Assembly (NCBI RefSeq): GCF_016008875.1 | Contig: NZ_JADTQG010000004.1 | Location: 207,837 to 271,836, forward strand | DNA length: 64,000 nt | From: Ectopseudomonas mendocina | GTDB taxonomy: Bacteria > Pseudomonadota > Gammaproteobacteria > Pseudomonadales > Pseudomonadaceae | Reading direction: 5' to 3' | Shown: piece by piece, positions 17,561 through 27,445 of the stretch | How positions within the stretch are numbered: position 1 is the stretch's first letter | Layout of the letters: each line of letters begins with the position of its first letter | Notes under the pieces: model-generated | Told to the model about the DNA's origin: nothing | The model's database searches: none | The model's input: the letters and a program-made list of their open reading frames with translations, nothing else | Program-made: the position numbers and the translations under genes

Positions 17561-18415
17561 TCAATGAATCAGGCCGACCCGAGAGAAGTTGGGCAGATTG
17601 CTGGTCTTGGGTTCCGGCCAGCTCATCCAGATGGCGAAGGCCTTGCCGACGATATGGTCGTCCGGGACCATGCCCCACAGCTCCTGAGGGATATGACGAT
17701 CACGCCAGTAGCGGCTGTCGTTGGAGTTGTCACGGTTGTCGCCCATCATGAAGTAGTGCCCTTGCGGCACTACCCATTGGCCGCCGGGCTCACGGCGCAT
17801 GCGGGTCATTTCCTTGCGGATGGTGTGCTCGATCTGGCCCAGACGCTCTTCATAGAGCATTGCACCGCCCAGGCTGCCCGGCTCCTCACCGATCAGCTTC
17901 TCGGCCACCGGCTCACCATTGACCAGCAGTCGCTTGCCCTGGGTGTACTCGATCTGGTCGCCCGGCAGCCCAACAACGCGCTTGATGTAGTTGATGGTCG
18001 GGTCGCTGGGATAGCGGAACACCATCACATCGCCGCGCTGCGGGTTGTCCACCTCGATGATCTTCTCGTCGATCACCGGCAGGCGAATGCCGTAGGCGAA
18101 CTTGTTGACCAGGATGAAATCGCCCACTTCCAGAGTCGGCTTCATCGACCCCGAAGGAATCTGGAACGGTTCGACTAGAAACGAGCGCAGCACCAGCACG
18201 ATGGCCAGCACCGGGAAGAAGGATTTGCCGTACTCGACCAGCAAGGGTTCCTTGCTCAGGCGTTCCAGCACCCTGTCGTCAGGATCGTCGACCCGCCCCT
18301 GATACGCCGCAATCGCCGCACGGCGGCGCGGAGCCAGCAGAATCAGATCGACCAGGGCCAGGAAGCCGCAAACGGCGACCGCGATAACCAACAGGAGCGG
18401 GAAATTGATCGACAT
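17561..18415 (-). CDS. lepB: Signal peptidase I
   Basis: The 284-aa inner-membrane protease removes signal peptides after Sec or Tat export. Two N-terminal membrane segments (about 4-28 and 66-80) precede the serine/lysine dyad: S90 in QIPSGSMKPTLEVGDF and K145 in YIKRVVGLPGD. The box MMGDNRDNSNDSR is intact. It lies 6 bases after lepA. Confidence 0.96.
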   Translation of the reverse strand: MSINFPLLLVIAVAVCGFLALVDLILLAPRRRAAIAAYQGRVDDPDDRVLERLSKEPLLVEYGKSFFPVLAIVLVLRSFLVEPFQIPSGSMKPTLEVGDFILVNKFAYGIRLPVIDEKIIEVDNPQRGDVMVFRYPSDPTINYIKRVVGLPGDQIEYTQGKRLLVNGEPVAEKLIGEEPGSLGGAMLYEERLGQIEHTIRKEMTRMRREPGGQWVVPQGHYFMMGDNRDNSNDSRYWRDRHIPQELWGMVPDDHIVGKAFAIWMSWPEPKTSNLPNFSRVGLIH

Positions 18416-18421
18416 AGAGCC

Positions 18422-20221
18422 TTAGCTATCCAACCTGAGCACAGCGAGGAAGGCTTCCTGTGGGATCTCCACGTTACCGACCTGCTTCATGCGTTTCTTA
18501 CCGGCCTTCTGCTTCTCGAGCAGCTTCTTCTTACGGCTCACGTCGCCACCGTAACATTTGGCCAATACGTTCTTTCTGAGCGCCTTGACAGTGGTCCGCG
18601 CGATGATCTGACCGCCAATGGCTGCCTGGATCGCCACGTCGAACATCTGCCGAGGAATCAGTTCCTTCATCTTCTCAGTCAACGCACGGCCCTTGTAGGC
18701 CGCGTTGTCGCGGTGAACGATCAACGCCAGGGCATCGACCTTGTCGCCGTTGATCAGCACGTCCAGCTTGACCAGGTTGGCAGACTGGTAGCGGTCGAAA
18801 TGATAGTCCAGCGACGCATAACCCCGGCTGGTCGACTTCAGACGGTCGAAGAAGTCCAGCACCACCTCATTCATCGGCAGGTCGTAGCGAACCTGAACCT
18901 GCGAACCGAGGAATTGCATGTCGCGCTGCACGCCACGCTTTTCGATGCACAGGGTAATGACATTACCCAGGTGCTCCTGCGGCACCAGGATGGTCGCGGT
19001 GACGATCGGCTCGCGGAAGTCGGCGACCGTCGAGACGTCCGGCAGCTTGGACGGGTTGTCGACGGTGATGGTTTCACCGGTTTTGAGCTCGAGCTCGTAG
19101 ATCACGCTCGGCGCCGTGGTGATCAGGTCCAGGTCGTACTCGCGCTCCAGGCGCTCCTGGATAATCTCCATGTGCAGCATGCCGAGGAAGCCGCAACGGA
19201 AGCCGAAGCCCAGGGCGTCGGAGCTTTCCGGCGCGTACTGCAGCGACGAGTCGTTGAGGGTGAGCTTCTGCAGGGCATCGCGGAAGTCCTCGAAATCGTC
19301 GGAGCTGACCGGGAACAGACCGGCGTATACCTGCGGCTGGATCTTCTTGAAGCCCGGCAGCACTGCGACCTCTGGAGTCGAGGACAAGGTCAGGGTGTCG
19401 CCGACCGGCGCGCCGTGAATGTCCTTGATGCTGGCGATGATGAAGCCCACTTCACCGGCCTTGAGATCGGCGGTGGCGGTGTGTTTCGGGGTGAATACGC
19501 CGACGCTGTCGACCAGGTGCACCTTGCCGGTGGACTTGACTAGAATCTTGTCGCCTTTCTTGACGCGGCCCTGGCGCACGCGCACCAGCGAGACCACGCC
19601 CAGGTAATTGTCGAACCAGGAATCAATGATCAGCGCCTGCAGCGGCGCATCGATCTCGCCTTCCGGCGCAGGGATGGTCTGCACCAGGCGTTCGAGCACC
19701 TCGTCCACGCCCATGCCGCTCTTGGCACTGCAGGCCACCGCTTCGCTGGCGTCGATGCCGATGATCTTCTCGATCTCGTCCTTGACGCGGTCCGGATCGG
19801 CCTGCGGCAGGTCCATCTTGTTCAACACGGGCATCACTTCCAGGCCCTGCTCGATGGCGGTGTAGCAGTTGGCGACCGACTGCGCCTCGACGCCCTGGCC
19901 GGCATCGACTACCAGCAGCGCGCCCTCGCACGCAGCCAGCGAGCGGCTGACTTCATAAGTGAAGTCGACATGGCCGGGCGTATCGATGAAGTTCAGCTGG
20001 TAGATCTTGCCATCCTGCGCCTTGTAGTGAAGCGTGACGCTATGGGCCTTGATGGTGATGCCGCGCTCACGCTCCAGATCCATGGAGTCCAGAACCTGAG
20101 CCTCCATTTCACGCGCGGTGAGACCGCCGCACAGCTGGATGAAACGGTCAGCCAGGGTCGACTTGCCGTGGTCGATGTGGGCGATGATGGAAAAATTGCG
20201 GATATGACTCAGGTCACTCAC
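18422..20221 (-). CDS. lepA: Elongation factor 4 (LepA) GTPase
   Basis: The 599-aa translational GTPase acts on stalled or misassembled ribosomes. G1 [14 protein letters not shown]2 [13 protein letters not shown]3 DTPGHVDF and G4 NKMDLP are all visible. The LepA-specific C-terminal domain is present ([19 protein letters not shown] and [18 protein letters not shown]). Translation starts at GTG. It is downstream of mucD across a strong hairpin and forms an operon with lepB. Confidence 0.96.
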   Translation of the reverse strand: MSDLSHIRNFSIIAHIDHGKSTLADRFIQLCGGLTAREMEAQVLDSMDLERERGITIKAHSVTLHYKAQDGKIYQLNFIDTPGHVDFTYEVSRSLAACEGALLVVDAGQGVEAQSVANCYTAIEQGLEVMPVLNKMDLPQADPDRVKDEIEKIIGIDASEAVACSAKSGMGVDEVLERLVQTIPAPEGEIDAPLQALIIDSWFDNYLGVVSLVRVRQGRVKKGDKILVKSTGKVHLVDSVGVFTPKHTATADLKAGEVGFIIASIKDIHGAPVGDTLTLSSTPEVAVLPGFKKIQPQVYAGLFPVSSDDFEDFRDALQKLTLNDSSLQYAPESSDALGFGFRCGFLGMLHMEIIQERLEREYDLDLITTAPSVIYELELKTGETITVDNPSKLPDVSTVADFREPIVTATILVPQEHLGNVITLCIEKRGVQRDMQFLGSQVQVRYDLPMNEVVLDFFDRLKSTSRGYASLDYHFDRYQSANLVKLDVLINGDKVDALALIVHRDNAAYKGRALTEKMKELIPRQMFDVAIQAAIGGQIIARTTVKALRKNVLAKCYGGDVSRKKKLLEKQKAGKKRMKQVGNVEIPQEAFLAVLRLDS

Positions 20222-20330
20222 GGATCAACACTCGAAGAAGGCACAGGCAAGACGCTTGCCGAAAATAGCCGCGGATTGTACCCGATCCCGCGCGACCGCG
20301 TCACGTCTGCACAACACCGGTGCAGACACG

Positions 20331-20358
20331 AAGAAGGGCGCTCGAAAGCGCCCTTCTT
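20331..20358 (-). terminator. Hairpin between mucD and lepA
   Basis: AAGAAGGGCGCT and AGCGCCCTTCTT form a perfect 12-bp stem with a CGAA/TTCG loop, 15 bases after the mucD stop. The T content after the stem is low, so partial readthrough into lepA is likely. Confidence 0.65.
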
Positions 20359-20372
20359 AAGCATTGCCCGGA

Positions 20373-21797
20373 TTACTCGGCCAGCTTGAAGGTAATGAAG
20401 CTGGCACGCCCCTGGCGCAGCACGCGCATGGACACCGAACGATTCTTCGGCAACTCCTGGGCCACCTGGGTGAAGGTGCTGGTGGAGTCGATGGCCTGGT
20501 TGTTCAGGTGCGTGATCACGTCGCCCGGACGCAGGCCGATCATGGCCGCCGGACCGTTGAGCACTTCCCTGACCACTACGCCGCCCTTGAGGTCGAGGCC
20601 CTTCTTCTGTTCGGCAGTCAGCTCGACGACGGTCACGCCCAGACGATTGTTGCTGCGCTCGCCACCCTGCGCCGAACCCGACGAGGCCAGCTCCTGCCCT
20701 TCTTCCGGCAGCGTGCCAACCGTGACGTTGAGCTTTTTGCGCGAACCATCACGTACCACGTCCAGCTCGGCCTTCTCGCCCGGCTTCAGCCCGCCGACCA
20801 GATGCGGCAGGTCGGCCGACATAATGATCGCCTTGCCGTTGAGGCTGAGAATCACGTCGCCCACCTGCAGGCCACCCTTGTCCGCCGGGCCGTCTTCGAG
20901 CACCTGGGCGACCAGCGCGCCGGCCGGCTTTTCCAGACCGAAGGATTCGGCCAGATCCTTGTTTACTTCCTGAATCACCACGCCGAGCCAGCCGCGCGTG
21001 ACCTTGCCGTCAGCCTTGAGCTGATCGGCGACCTGCATGGCTACCTCCATCGGTATGGCGAAAGACAGGCCCATGAAGCCGCCGGAGCGGGTGAAAATCT
21101 GCGAGTTGATACCCACCACTTCGCCCTGCAGGTTGAACAGCGGACCGCCGGAGTTGCCCGGGTTGATCGCCACGTCGGTCTGGATGAACGGCACGTAACT
21201 GTCGCTCGGCAGGTTGCGGCCCTTGGCGCTGACGATACCGGCGGTTACCGAGTGGTCGAAACCGAACGGCGAACCGATGGCCAGCACCCACTCACCGACC
21301 TTCAGGTCGTCGGCCTTGCCCAGGCGCACCACAGGCAGGTCCTTGCCCTCGACCTTGAGCAACGCGACGTCGCTGCGCGGATCGGCGCCAATCAGCTTGG
21401 CTTCGAGCTCGCTGCGATCGGACAAACGTACGATGATCTCGTCGGCATCGGCGACCACATGATTGTTGGTCATGATGTAGCCGTCCGGCGAAATGATGAA
21501 ACCGGAGCCCAGCGACTGTGCCTCACGCTGGCGACCGCCAGGATTGCGCGGCACCTGCGGGATGCTGCGCTCGAAGAACTCGCGGAACATCGGCGGCAAA
21601 CCTTCGAGATCAGGCAGCCCCGGCTGACCGGCAACGCCACGTTCCGGCATTTTCTGCCGAGTACTGATGTTGACCACCGCAGGCGAGGCTTCCTCGACCA
21701 GATCGGTAAAGTCAGGCAGGCTGGCCTGAGCCAACAAGCTCTGCCCCCAGAGCAAGGCAACCGCCAGCAGCGGCGCAAAGGACTTGAGTTTTCTCAT
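20373..21797 (-). CDS. mucD: Periplasmic Do-like serine protease MucD
   Basis: The 474-aa DegP-type protease has a signal peptide (cleavage after about LLAQA, residue 25), the catalytic triad H113 (TNNHVV), D143 (RSDVALL) and S216 (GNSGGP), and two PDZ domains (about 265-355 and 380-470). MucD degrades misfolded envelope proteins and restrains AlgU activity. The ATG at 21797 is chosen because GGGGAG lies upstream; the larger open frame extends into mucC. It is the last gene of the algU operon. Confidence 0.95.
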   Translation of the reverse strand: MRKLKSFAPLLAVALLWGQSLLAQASLPDFTDLVEEASPAVVNISTRQKMPERGVAGQPGLPDLEGLPPMFREFFERSIPQVPRNPGGRQREAQSLGSGFIISPDGYIMTNNHVVADADEIIVRLSDRSELEAKLIGADPRSDVALLKVEGKDLPVVRLGKADDLKVGEWVLAIGSPFGFDHSVTAGIVSAKGRNLPSDSYVPFIQTDVAINPGNSGGPLFNLQGEVVGINSQIFTRSGGFMGLSFAIPMEVAMQVADQLKADGKVTRGWLGVVIQEVNKDLAESFGLEKPAGALVAQVLEDGPADKGGLQVGDVILSLNGKAIIMSADLPHLVGGLKPGEKAELDVVRDGSRKKLNVTVGTLPEEGQELASSGSAQGGERSNNRLGVTVVELTAEQKKGLDLKGGVVVREVLNGPAAMIGLRPGDVITHLNNQAIDSTSTFTQVAQELPKNRSVSMRVLRQGRASFITFKLAE

Positions 21798-21832
21798 CGA
21801 ACTACGACTCCCCATGTAAAACTCGAACACAC

Positions 21833-22288
21833 TCAACCCGCCGCTGGCACAGGCACCAGCAGCGTACGCAGGACAACGGGTTGCAATAAGGGGTCCCCGG
21901 CAACGCGAGCAGCGCGCCAGCGAACCAACAGCCAACTGGCGGACAGGCCGATCAGGCCGACAAGAATCACCAGAGGCTCGGACAGGCCCAGGCCGTCCGC
22001 CAGCAGCGCAGCGGCGAACAAGCCCAGAAGTGGAAGCAGATAAACCAGAAGCGAACTGCGCACCAGCAGATCTTCGCGCACACCAATGATCACGGTGTCG
22101 CCAATCGCCAGCGGCATTTGACTGAGAGCACGCACATAACCACGTTGTCGGCCGACACCCAGGCGATCCATCAACCCCTGGCCACAGGCCGCATTGGCCG
22201 AACAACTCGAGCAGGTACTCTTGCGCAGCGTCTCGACCCAGACAGCGCCGGGCTCGAGCGCCACTACACGCCCCTGCTCTTCAATCAT
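21833..22288 (-). CDS. mucC: SoxR-reducing/RseC-family protein MucC
   Basis: The 151-aa inner-membrane protein has an N-terminal cysteine cluster (CSSCSANAACGQG) and two adjacent membrane helices (about 78-120). This is the RseC/MucC form. RseC homologues have been linked to SoxR reduction and Rnf function; in Pseudomonas MucC modulates alginate control weakly. The ATG overlaps the mucB TGA (ATGA type), which supports coupled translation. Confidence 0.93.
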   Translation of the reverse strand: MIEEQGRVVALEPGAVWVETLRKSTCSSCSANAACGQGLMDRLGVGRQRGYVRALSQMPLAIGDTVIIGVREDLLVRSSLLVYLLPLLGLFAAALLADGLGLSEPLVILVGLIGLSASWLLVRWRAARVAGDPLLQPVVLRTLLVPVPAAG

Positions 22289-23232
22289 TGGCTCGCCTGT
22301 TCAGGCACTCCGGCGCGCATGGACAGAGCGATACGTTCGGCGGTTCCCAAAGGAATCTCACCGACCACGGTAACCATCACGTCACCGGCATCCGTGCTCA
22401 TCCGTCGCGATACCGCAACGGTCGGGCCCAGCTGGCTGCGCGCGTCTTCCACCACATCACCATTGAGGCGCTCGAGGAAAACCGAGAAACGCGCCAAGCC
22501 ATCGCCATACAACAGGTAGGCGACAGCATCAGCGGAGGCCGGATCACGACGTAACTGCGCAGTAGTCAGGGTAAAGCCCGGTGGCAACCAGTCCGAACGC
22601 CAGCTTCCCTCGGCCATGCTGTCGGAAGCACGGAAACTCACCGGCCGACAACCCGAACTCGGCTGCAGGGCATTTTCGACCGGCACGGAAGTGTCCAACT
22701 GGGCGAACTGGAAGCGCTCCAGAAGCTGGCCGCGCTCGTTCAGCAACAGGGACTTGAGTGGCAGACCGGTTTCACGGTCAAGGTACAGCTCGAAGCCGTA
22801 ACGGTGCTGATCCTTGGGCTCCAGGACCAGTACATCCGCTGCACGGTTGGCAATGCGCGACTGGCCGGCGACACGAATGTCATACCAGTTGCTCAATTGC
22901 TCGGCATCCAGCTGACGGGCAGGCCAGGCCTGCCCTTCGCTAACCTGGTCAGCCAGTGCGCCGGTGACGCACTGAGCCTGACCATCGACCTTGAGCACTT
23001 CCTGCGCAGGGCCGTCGAGTTGCAGAAGGCGCTCGCGAACTTGCCCCCCCTCCTCCACTCGATGCCATACGGCGTGAGTGGAGAAACTACCATTACGTTC
23101 GTAGATGAACGTACCCTGAAAGCTTTGCTCACGCTCTGCCGCAGCAAGGCGTCCGAGCAAGTCCTGTACCTCGGCGGCCTGCACCGGCAATGCCAGCAGA
23201 CCACCGAGCAGGCAGAGGGGAATAGCGCGCAT
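22285..23232 (-). CDS. mucB: AlgU regulator MucB (RseB)
   Basis: The 315-aa periplasmic protein has a signal peptide (ALPVQAAE, cut near residue 19) and the two RseB lobes (QGTFIYERNGSF early; GWRSD-type segment at about 215 onward, here GSWRSDWLPPGF). MucB binds the periplasmic part of MucA and protects it from AlgW cleavage, sensing envelope lipid or LPS stress. It follows mucA by about 20 bases. Confidence 0.95.
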   Translation of the reverse strand: MRAIPLCLLGGLLALPVQAAEVQDLLGRLAAAEREQSFQGTFIYERNGSFSTHAVWHRVEEGGQVRERLLQLDGPAQEVLKVDGQAQCVTGALADQVSEGQAWPARQLDAEQLSNWYDIRVAGQSRIANRAADVLVLEPKDQHRYGFELYLDRETGLPLKSLLLNERGQLLERFQFAQLDTSVPVENALQPSSGCRPVSFRASDSMAEGSWRSDWLPPGFTLTTAQLRRDPASADAVAYLLYGDGLARFSVFLERLNGDVVEDARSQLGPTVAVSRRMSTDAGDVMVTVVGEIPLGTAERIALSMRAGVPEQASQ

Positions 23233-23252
23233 GTGACTCCTTACTTAGGCGC

Positions 23253-23825
23253 TTAGCGGTTTTCCAGACTCGCAGCACGAGCATAAGGCAGAGCGGTTTC
23301 ACCGGTACCCATCACCGCTTCCTGTGCGTGTTGACGCAGATAGTTCGGCAGGCGCTGCTCGTGCCAGCTGGCGGTACCGGCCTGGGCAGGTTCGCCGGCC
23401 TCTTCGCTGCTGTTGTAGCCAGCGAGCAGCGCAGGACCTTGCACCTGCGGTACCGAGAGTACCGGAGAAGCATCCTGTTGGGCCAGTTGAGCGCCCGTCA
23501 GATCATCCTGATTGTAAAAGCGCACCCCAGCCAGCACAGCAACGGTCACCGATGCCGCCACGGCTACTCGCCCGATGCTGCGCCAGATCGGCGCCTTACG
23601 CGCCGGAATGGCTTCGTCGGCCAATGCAGCGGAAACCGCCGATGCGATGTCCAGCTGCGGTACCAGCAACTCACGGTGCATGGCTGCACGGGCGACCTGG
23701 TAACGCGACCAGGTACCACGTAGTTCACCATCTTCGCTGGCTGCGAGCACTCGCCGCAGTTCCAGTTCGTCCGCTTCGTTATCCATCACCGCGGACAGCG
23801 ATTCCTGCAGGGTTTCACGACTCAT
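23253..23825 (-). CDS. mucA: Anti-sigma factor MucA
   Basis: The 190-aa single-pass protein has a cytoplasmic AlgU-binding part (SRETLQESLSAVMDNEADEL), one membrane helix (about 82-102) and a periplasmic tail ending LPYARAASLENR. The frame is complete, with none of the truncations that cause mucoidy. It holds AlgU at the membrane until AlgW and MucP cleave it. Confidence 0.95.
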   Translation of the reverse strand: MSRETLQESLSAVMDNEADELELRRVLAASEDGELRGTWSRYQVARAAMHRELLVPQLDIASAVSAALADEAIPARKAPIWRSIGRVAVAASVTVAVLAGVRFYNQDDLTGAQLAQQDASPVLSVPQVQGPALLAGYNSSEEAGEPAQAGTASWHEQRLPNYLRQHAQEAVMGTGETALPYARAASLENR

Positions 23826-23855
23826 GGCGTACCTCTCTTGGCTGTCGCCGCTGCC

Positions 23856-24437
23856 TTAGGCTTCCTGCAACAAAGGTTGCAGGGACTTATCAATTGCCTC
23901 ACGAGCACGGAAAATCCGTGAACGTACCGTACCCACCGGACACTGCATGACGCTGGCAATGTCCTCGTAACTCAAGCCTTCGAACTCACGCAGGGTCAAT
24001 GCCGTACGCAGGTCATCCGGCAGCTGTGCGATGGTTCGATGCACGGTGGCCTCGATCTCGTCGCGCAGCAATGCCCGTTCCGGTGACTCGATGTCCTTGA
24101 GGGCGTGGTCGCCGTCGTAGAACTCCGCGTCATCGCTACTGACATCACTATCTGGCGGCCGCCGACCGCGGGATACCAGATAATTCTTCGCCGTGTTGAT
24201 GGCGATGCGGTACAGCCATGTATAGAACGCGCTGTCACCGCGAAAGTTTCCAAGCGCTCGATAGGCTTTTACGAACGCCTCTTGAGCGACATCCTGAGCC
24301 TCGTGGGTGTCGTGCACGAATCGCACGATCAAACCGAGGATCTTGTGCTGATACTTCAGCACCAACAGATCGAAGGCACGCTTGTCACCACGCTGCACTC
24401 GCTCGACCAGCTGCTGATCATCTTCCTGGGTTAGCAT
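23856..24437 (-). CDS. algU: Envelope-stress sigma factor AlgU (sigma-22, RpoE)
   Basis: The 193-aa ECF sigma has region 2 (LVERVQRGDKRAFDLL, then DVAQEAFVKAYRALGNF) and region 4 (LREFEGLSYEDIASVMQCPVGTVRSR), which recognise GAACTT/TCTGA-type promoters. It drives alginate and envelope-stress genes and its own operon. Two promoters fitting its own consensus lie upstream. A GAGGAGAG ribosome site precedes the ATG. Confidence 0.97.
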   Translation of the reverse strand: MLTQEDDQQLVERVQRGDKRAFDLLVLKYQHKILGLIVRFVHDTHEAQDVAQEAFVKAYRALGNFRGDSAFYTWLYRIAINTAKNYLVSRGRRPPDSDVSSDDAEFYDGDHALKDIESPERALLRDEIEATVHRTIAQLPDDLRTALTLREFEGLSYEDIASVMQCPVGTVRSRIFRAREAIDKSLQPLLQEA

Positions 24438-24496
24438 GCACTCTCCTCGTTACGCTTGAAGGAGGCTTGCACCCGTAAGCAAATCAACTTGCCAAG

Positions 24497-24523
24497 ATAG
24501 ACTCGGGCCTTACGCAAAAGTTC
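24497..24523 (-). promoter_or_regulatory. Proximal AlgU-type promoter of algU
   Basis: On the minus strand GAACTT (24518-24523) and TCTAT (24497-24501) are separated by 16 bases, close to the sigma-22 consensus GAACTT-N16/17-TCTGA. It lies 60 bases upstream of the algU start. Confidence 0.7.
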
Positions 24524-24690
24524 TCCCCTCCAAGCAAGCTTCCCGCAGAGTTTTCTTTTCTCTGGCTGGAATGGCGACAGCGAAACGTCTCCGCTGGCGC
24601 AAATAATCTTATCGCCGCTCATTTCCACACCCTCCGCTGACTTCAGATGCAGGCACGCGCAAGCGCTCTCCCTTATATGGGCGACCCTCT

Positions 24691-24717
24691 ATGGAACCTT
24701 AAAGACTAAAAAAGTTC
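24691..24717 (-). promoter_or_regulatory. Distal AlgU-type promoter of algU
   Basis: On the minus strand GAACTT (24712-24717) is followed after 16 bases by TCCAT (24691-24695). Two autoregulated promoters are known upstream of algU in P. aeruginosa; this fits the second. Confidence 0.55.
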
Positions 24718-24756
24718 CCAAAGCATTGAGGTCGGACATAAGAGCTGCCTCAATAT

Positions 24757-24905
24757 TCGCGAGCTAGAGCACTGCAAGGTGAAGACAGAAGGAAGCGAGT
24801 TTCGAGTAGAAACGAGCAGTACTCGTTTCGCTCGCCCTTCTAGCCTTCATTCGGACGTAAATCACCGTCCGAGATTGCTTCAACTAAGCAGGCCCGACAC
24901 GCAGC
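24757..24905. repeat. Dispersed palindromic element between algU and nadB
   Basis: The left end GCGAGCTAGAGCACTGCAAGG nearly repeats the left part of the element at 1542-1741 (GCGAGCTAGAGCCATGCAAGG). The right end GGCCCGACACGCAGC repeats its right end. The middle holds GAGTTTCGAGT...ACTCGTTTCGCTC inverted segments. No gene is seen in 24438-24987 apart from this element and the algU promoters. Confidence 0.65.
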
Positions 24906-24987
24906 GGATAATGATGTGGCTCTGGCTGGCTATTGTGCCGATGCCCCTCTCTATATACTAGGGCTCGCTTTCACGCGGAACTCGGAC

Positions 24988-26619
24988 ATGAGCCACCACT
25001 TCCAGCACGACGTTCTGGTCATCGGCAGCGGCGCTGCCGGCTTGACCCTCGCCCTCACCCTGCCATCTCACTTACGCATCGCGGTCTTGAGCAAAGGCAG
25101 CCTGGCCAATGGCTCGACCTACTGGGCGCAAGGTGGCGTGGCAGCCGTACTGGACGACACTGACACGGTCGAATCCCACGTCGCCGACACCCTAGACGCC
25201 GGCGCCGGCCTGTGCCGCGAAGACGCCGTGCGCTTCACGGTAGAACACAGTCGCGAAGCCATCCAGTGGCTGATCGATCAAGGCGTCCCTTTTACCCGTG
25301 ACGATGAAACGGCGCGCGAGGATGGCGGCTTCGAGTTTCACCTGACCCGCGAGGGTGGCCACAGCCATCGGCGCATCATTCACGCGGCCGACGCCACTGG
25401 CGCGGCGATCTTCAATACGTTGCTGAAACAGGCACGCCAGCGCCCGAACATCGAGCTGCTGGAACAGCGCGTTGCCGTCGACCTGATCACCGAGCGCAAG
25501 CTCGGCCTGGATGGCGACCGCTGCCTGGGCGCGTACGTGCTCGATCGCGCGTGCGGCGAAGTGGACACCTTCAGCGCGCGCTTCGTGGTGCTCGCCACCG
25601 GCGGCGCTGCCAAAGTCTACCTCTATACCAGCAACCCGGACGGCGCCTGTGGCGACGGCATTGCCATGGCCTGGCGTGCCGGCTGCCGCGTAGGCAATCT
25701 GGAATTCAACCAGTTCCACCCGACGTGCCTGTATCACCCGCAGGCCAAGAGCTTCCTGGTCACCGAAGCCGTGCGCGGCGAAGGTGGCCTGCTCAAGCTG
25801 CCCAATGGCGAACGCTTCATGCAGCGCTTCGACGAACGCGCCGAGCTGGCGCCGCGCGACATCGTCGCCCGTGCCATCGACCATGAAATGAAGCGCCTGG
25901 GGATCGACTGCGTTTACCTGGATATCAGCCACAAGCCGGCGGAGTTCATCAAGAGCCACTTCCCCACCGTCTACGAACGCTGCCTGGGCTTTGGCATCGA
26001 CATCACCAAACAGGCCATCCCAGTGGTGCCGGCCGCGCATTACACCTGTGGCGGCGTGGTGGTCGACCGGGATGGCCACACCGACGTACCGGGGCTGTAC
26101 GCGATCGGCGAGACCAGCTTCACCGGCCTGCATGGCGCCAACCGCATGGCCAGCAACTCGCTCCTCGAATGCTTCGTCTACGCCCGCTCGGCCTGCGCGG
26201 ATATCGTCCGGCAACTCGGCGCCATCGGCATGCCCGCCAACCTGCCCTGCTGGGACGCCAGCCAGGTGACCGACTCGGACGAGGACGTGATCATCGCCCA
26301 CAACTGGGACGAGTTGCGCCGCTTCATGTGGGACTACGTTGGCATCGTACGGACCAACAAGCGCCTGCAGCGCGCGCAGCATCGCGTGCGCCTGCTGCTG
26401 GACGAGATCGATGAGTTCTACTCGAACTACAAGGTCAGTCGTGACCTGATCGAGCTGCGCAACCTCGCGCTGGTCGCCGAACTGATGATCCGCTCGGCCA
26501 TGCAGCGCCATGAAAGTCGCGGCCTGCACTACACCCTCGATTACCCCGAGCAACAAACCGAGGCCCGCGACACTATTCTGGTGCCGACGCCCCAGGCTCA
26601 GCCCAGCGTCGCCGGCTGA
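24988..26619 (+). CDS. nadB: L-aspartate oxidase
   Basis: The 543-aa flavoenzyme oxidises aspartate to iminoaspartate, the first step of NAD synthesis. The FAD motif [15 protein letters not shown], the substrate loop [24 protein letters not shown] and [17 protein letters not shown] are present. The ATG at 24988 gives [15 protein letters not shown], the normal N-terminus; the open frame extends upstream into AT-rich sequence. The 3' end overlaps the convergent ygfX gene by 47 bases. Confidence 0.96.
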   Translation: MSHHFQHDVLVIGSGAAGLTLALTLPSHLRIAVLSKGSLANGSTYWAQGGVAAVLDDTDTVESHVADTLDAGAGLCREDAVRFTVEHSREAIQWLIDQGVPFTRDDETAREDGGFEFHLTREGGHSHRRIIHAADATGAAIFNTLLKQARQRPNIELLEQRVAVDLITERKLGLDGDRCLGAYVLDRACGEVDTFSARFVVLATGGAAKVYLYTSNPDGACGDGIAMAWRAGCRVGNLEFNQFHPTCLYHPQAKSFLVTEAVRGEGGLLKLPNGERFMQRFDERAELAPRDIVARAIDHEMKRLGIDCVYLDISHKPAEFIKSHFPTVYERCLGFGIDITKQAIPVVPAAHYTCGGVVVDRDGHTDVPGLYAIGETSFTGLHGANRMASNSLLECFVYARSACADIVRQLGAIGMPANLPCWDASQVTDSDEDVIIAHNWDELRRFMWDYVGIVRTNKRLQRAQHRVRLLLDEIDEFYSNYKVSRDLIELRNLALVAELMIRSAMQRHESRGLHYTLDYPEQQTEARDTILVPTPQAQPSVAG

Positions 26620-27040
26620 ACTTCAGGCGCAAGCGCAGGCGCCGATGCAACTCGGGCGCCAGCGCGTCATGCGCGATACACAGCCCACGACTGAAGCGCT
26701 GGCCCGGCACGCGATAGCGCAGCACGACCGCCAGCGGCAACGCCAGGCTGTCAGGACGCAGCTGCACCGCCTGCCAGCCGCTGGCAGCGCTGTATAGATG
26801 CCAGCCGAGCGCGTCACGACGCAAACCGGTAATGGCCTGCGGTGCCGTCAGCAGAACGTGCCGCGGCAGCACCCAGGCTGCATGCGCCAGGCACGGCAGA
26901 AGTGAAAGCAATTTCGACCAGAAGGGAATGTCGGCCAGCCAGGGCGCCAGCAGGGCCAGCGCCAGTACCGACAGGTAGAGCCTCAGCAGCCAGCGCGATG
27001 GCTGCCAGCGGCACTCGAAGGCGTCACTTGGGTTGGACAC
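26573..27040 (-). CDS. YgfX/CptA-family membrane protein
   Basis: The 155-aa protein has a double membrane segment (about 18-60) and a small basic cytoplasmic part. ygfX normally follows sdhE (ygfY), as here, with a 17-base overlap. In E. coli the pair was proposed as a toxin-antitoxin acting on cytoskeletal proteins, but SdhE is better known for flavinylation. The protein's role is therefore uncertain. It is convergent with and overlaps nadB. Confidence 0.75.
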   Translation of the reverse strand: MSNPSDAFECRWQPSRWLLRLYLSVLALALLAPWLADIPFWSKLLSLLPCLAHAAWVLPRHVLLTAPQAITGLRRDALGWHLYSAASGWQAVQLRPDSLALPLAVVLRYRVPGQRFSRGLCIAHDALAPELHRRLRLRLKFSRRRWAEPGASAPE

Positions 27041-27278
27041 GATCCAGGATCATGCGCACGATGTGGCGCAGGTCGGCATCTTCGGGCTCGCCGCGCTGCA
27101 TGAACCAGCCGAACATGTCCTGATCCTCGCACTCCAGCAACTTGCGGTAGCGCGCCTGGTTCTCGGCATCCAGGTTCGGGTATACCTCCTGGACGAAAGG
27201 CACCAGCAGTACGTCCAGCTCCAGCATGCCACGACGGCTATGCCAGAACAGGCGATTCAGTTCATTTTGCTCAACCAT
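27024..27278 (-). CDS. sdhE: FAD assembly factor SdhE
   Basis: The 84-aa protein carries the family motif RRGMLELD near residue 16, with the acidic helical bundle ([14 protein letters not shown]) downstream. SdhE helps attach FAD to succinate dehydrogenase and fumarate reductase. It lies in the conserved nadB / ygfX-sdhE / ygfZ order. Confidence 0.92.
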   Translation of the reverse strand: MVEQNELNRLFWHSRRGMLELDVLLVPFVQEVYPNLDAENQARYRKLLECEDQDMFGWFMQRGEPEDADLRHIVRMILDRVQPK

Positions 27279-27372
27279 GCAACGGACTCCTCGAACGAGG
27301 CGGCAGTATAACAGCAGCTGCAGGCAGTATCCGGCTCAATGACCAGATACACCCGGCGCTTTTCCGCTTTTT

Positions 27373-27400
27373 GCCTGCCGCCTGTAGCCTGCTGCCTGTA
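27373..27400 (+). repeat. Tandem 14-bp direct repeat before ygfZ
   Basis: GCCTGCCGCCTGTA is followed at once by GCCTGCTGCCTGTA (one mismatch). Degenerate short repeats of similar style (GGCTTGTGGCTTGCAGCTTA) lie between era and recO near 15471. Confidence 0.6.
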
Positions 27401-27445
27401 GCCGCTCTTATCATGTCGTCTTTCCCAGCCAAACCGATTCCGATC

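Noticed and set aside
26573..27278. ygfX-sdhE as a toxin-antitoxin pair
   Set aside because: The proposal exists for E. coli homologues, but SdhE is better supported as a flavinylation factor and nothing here shows toxicity.
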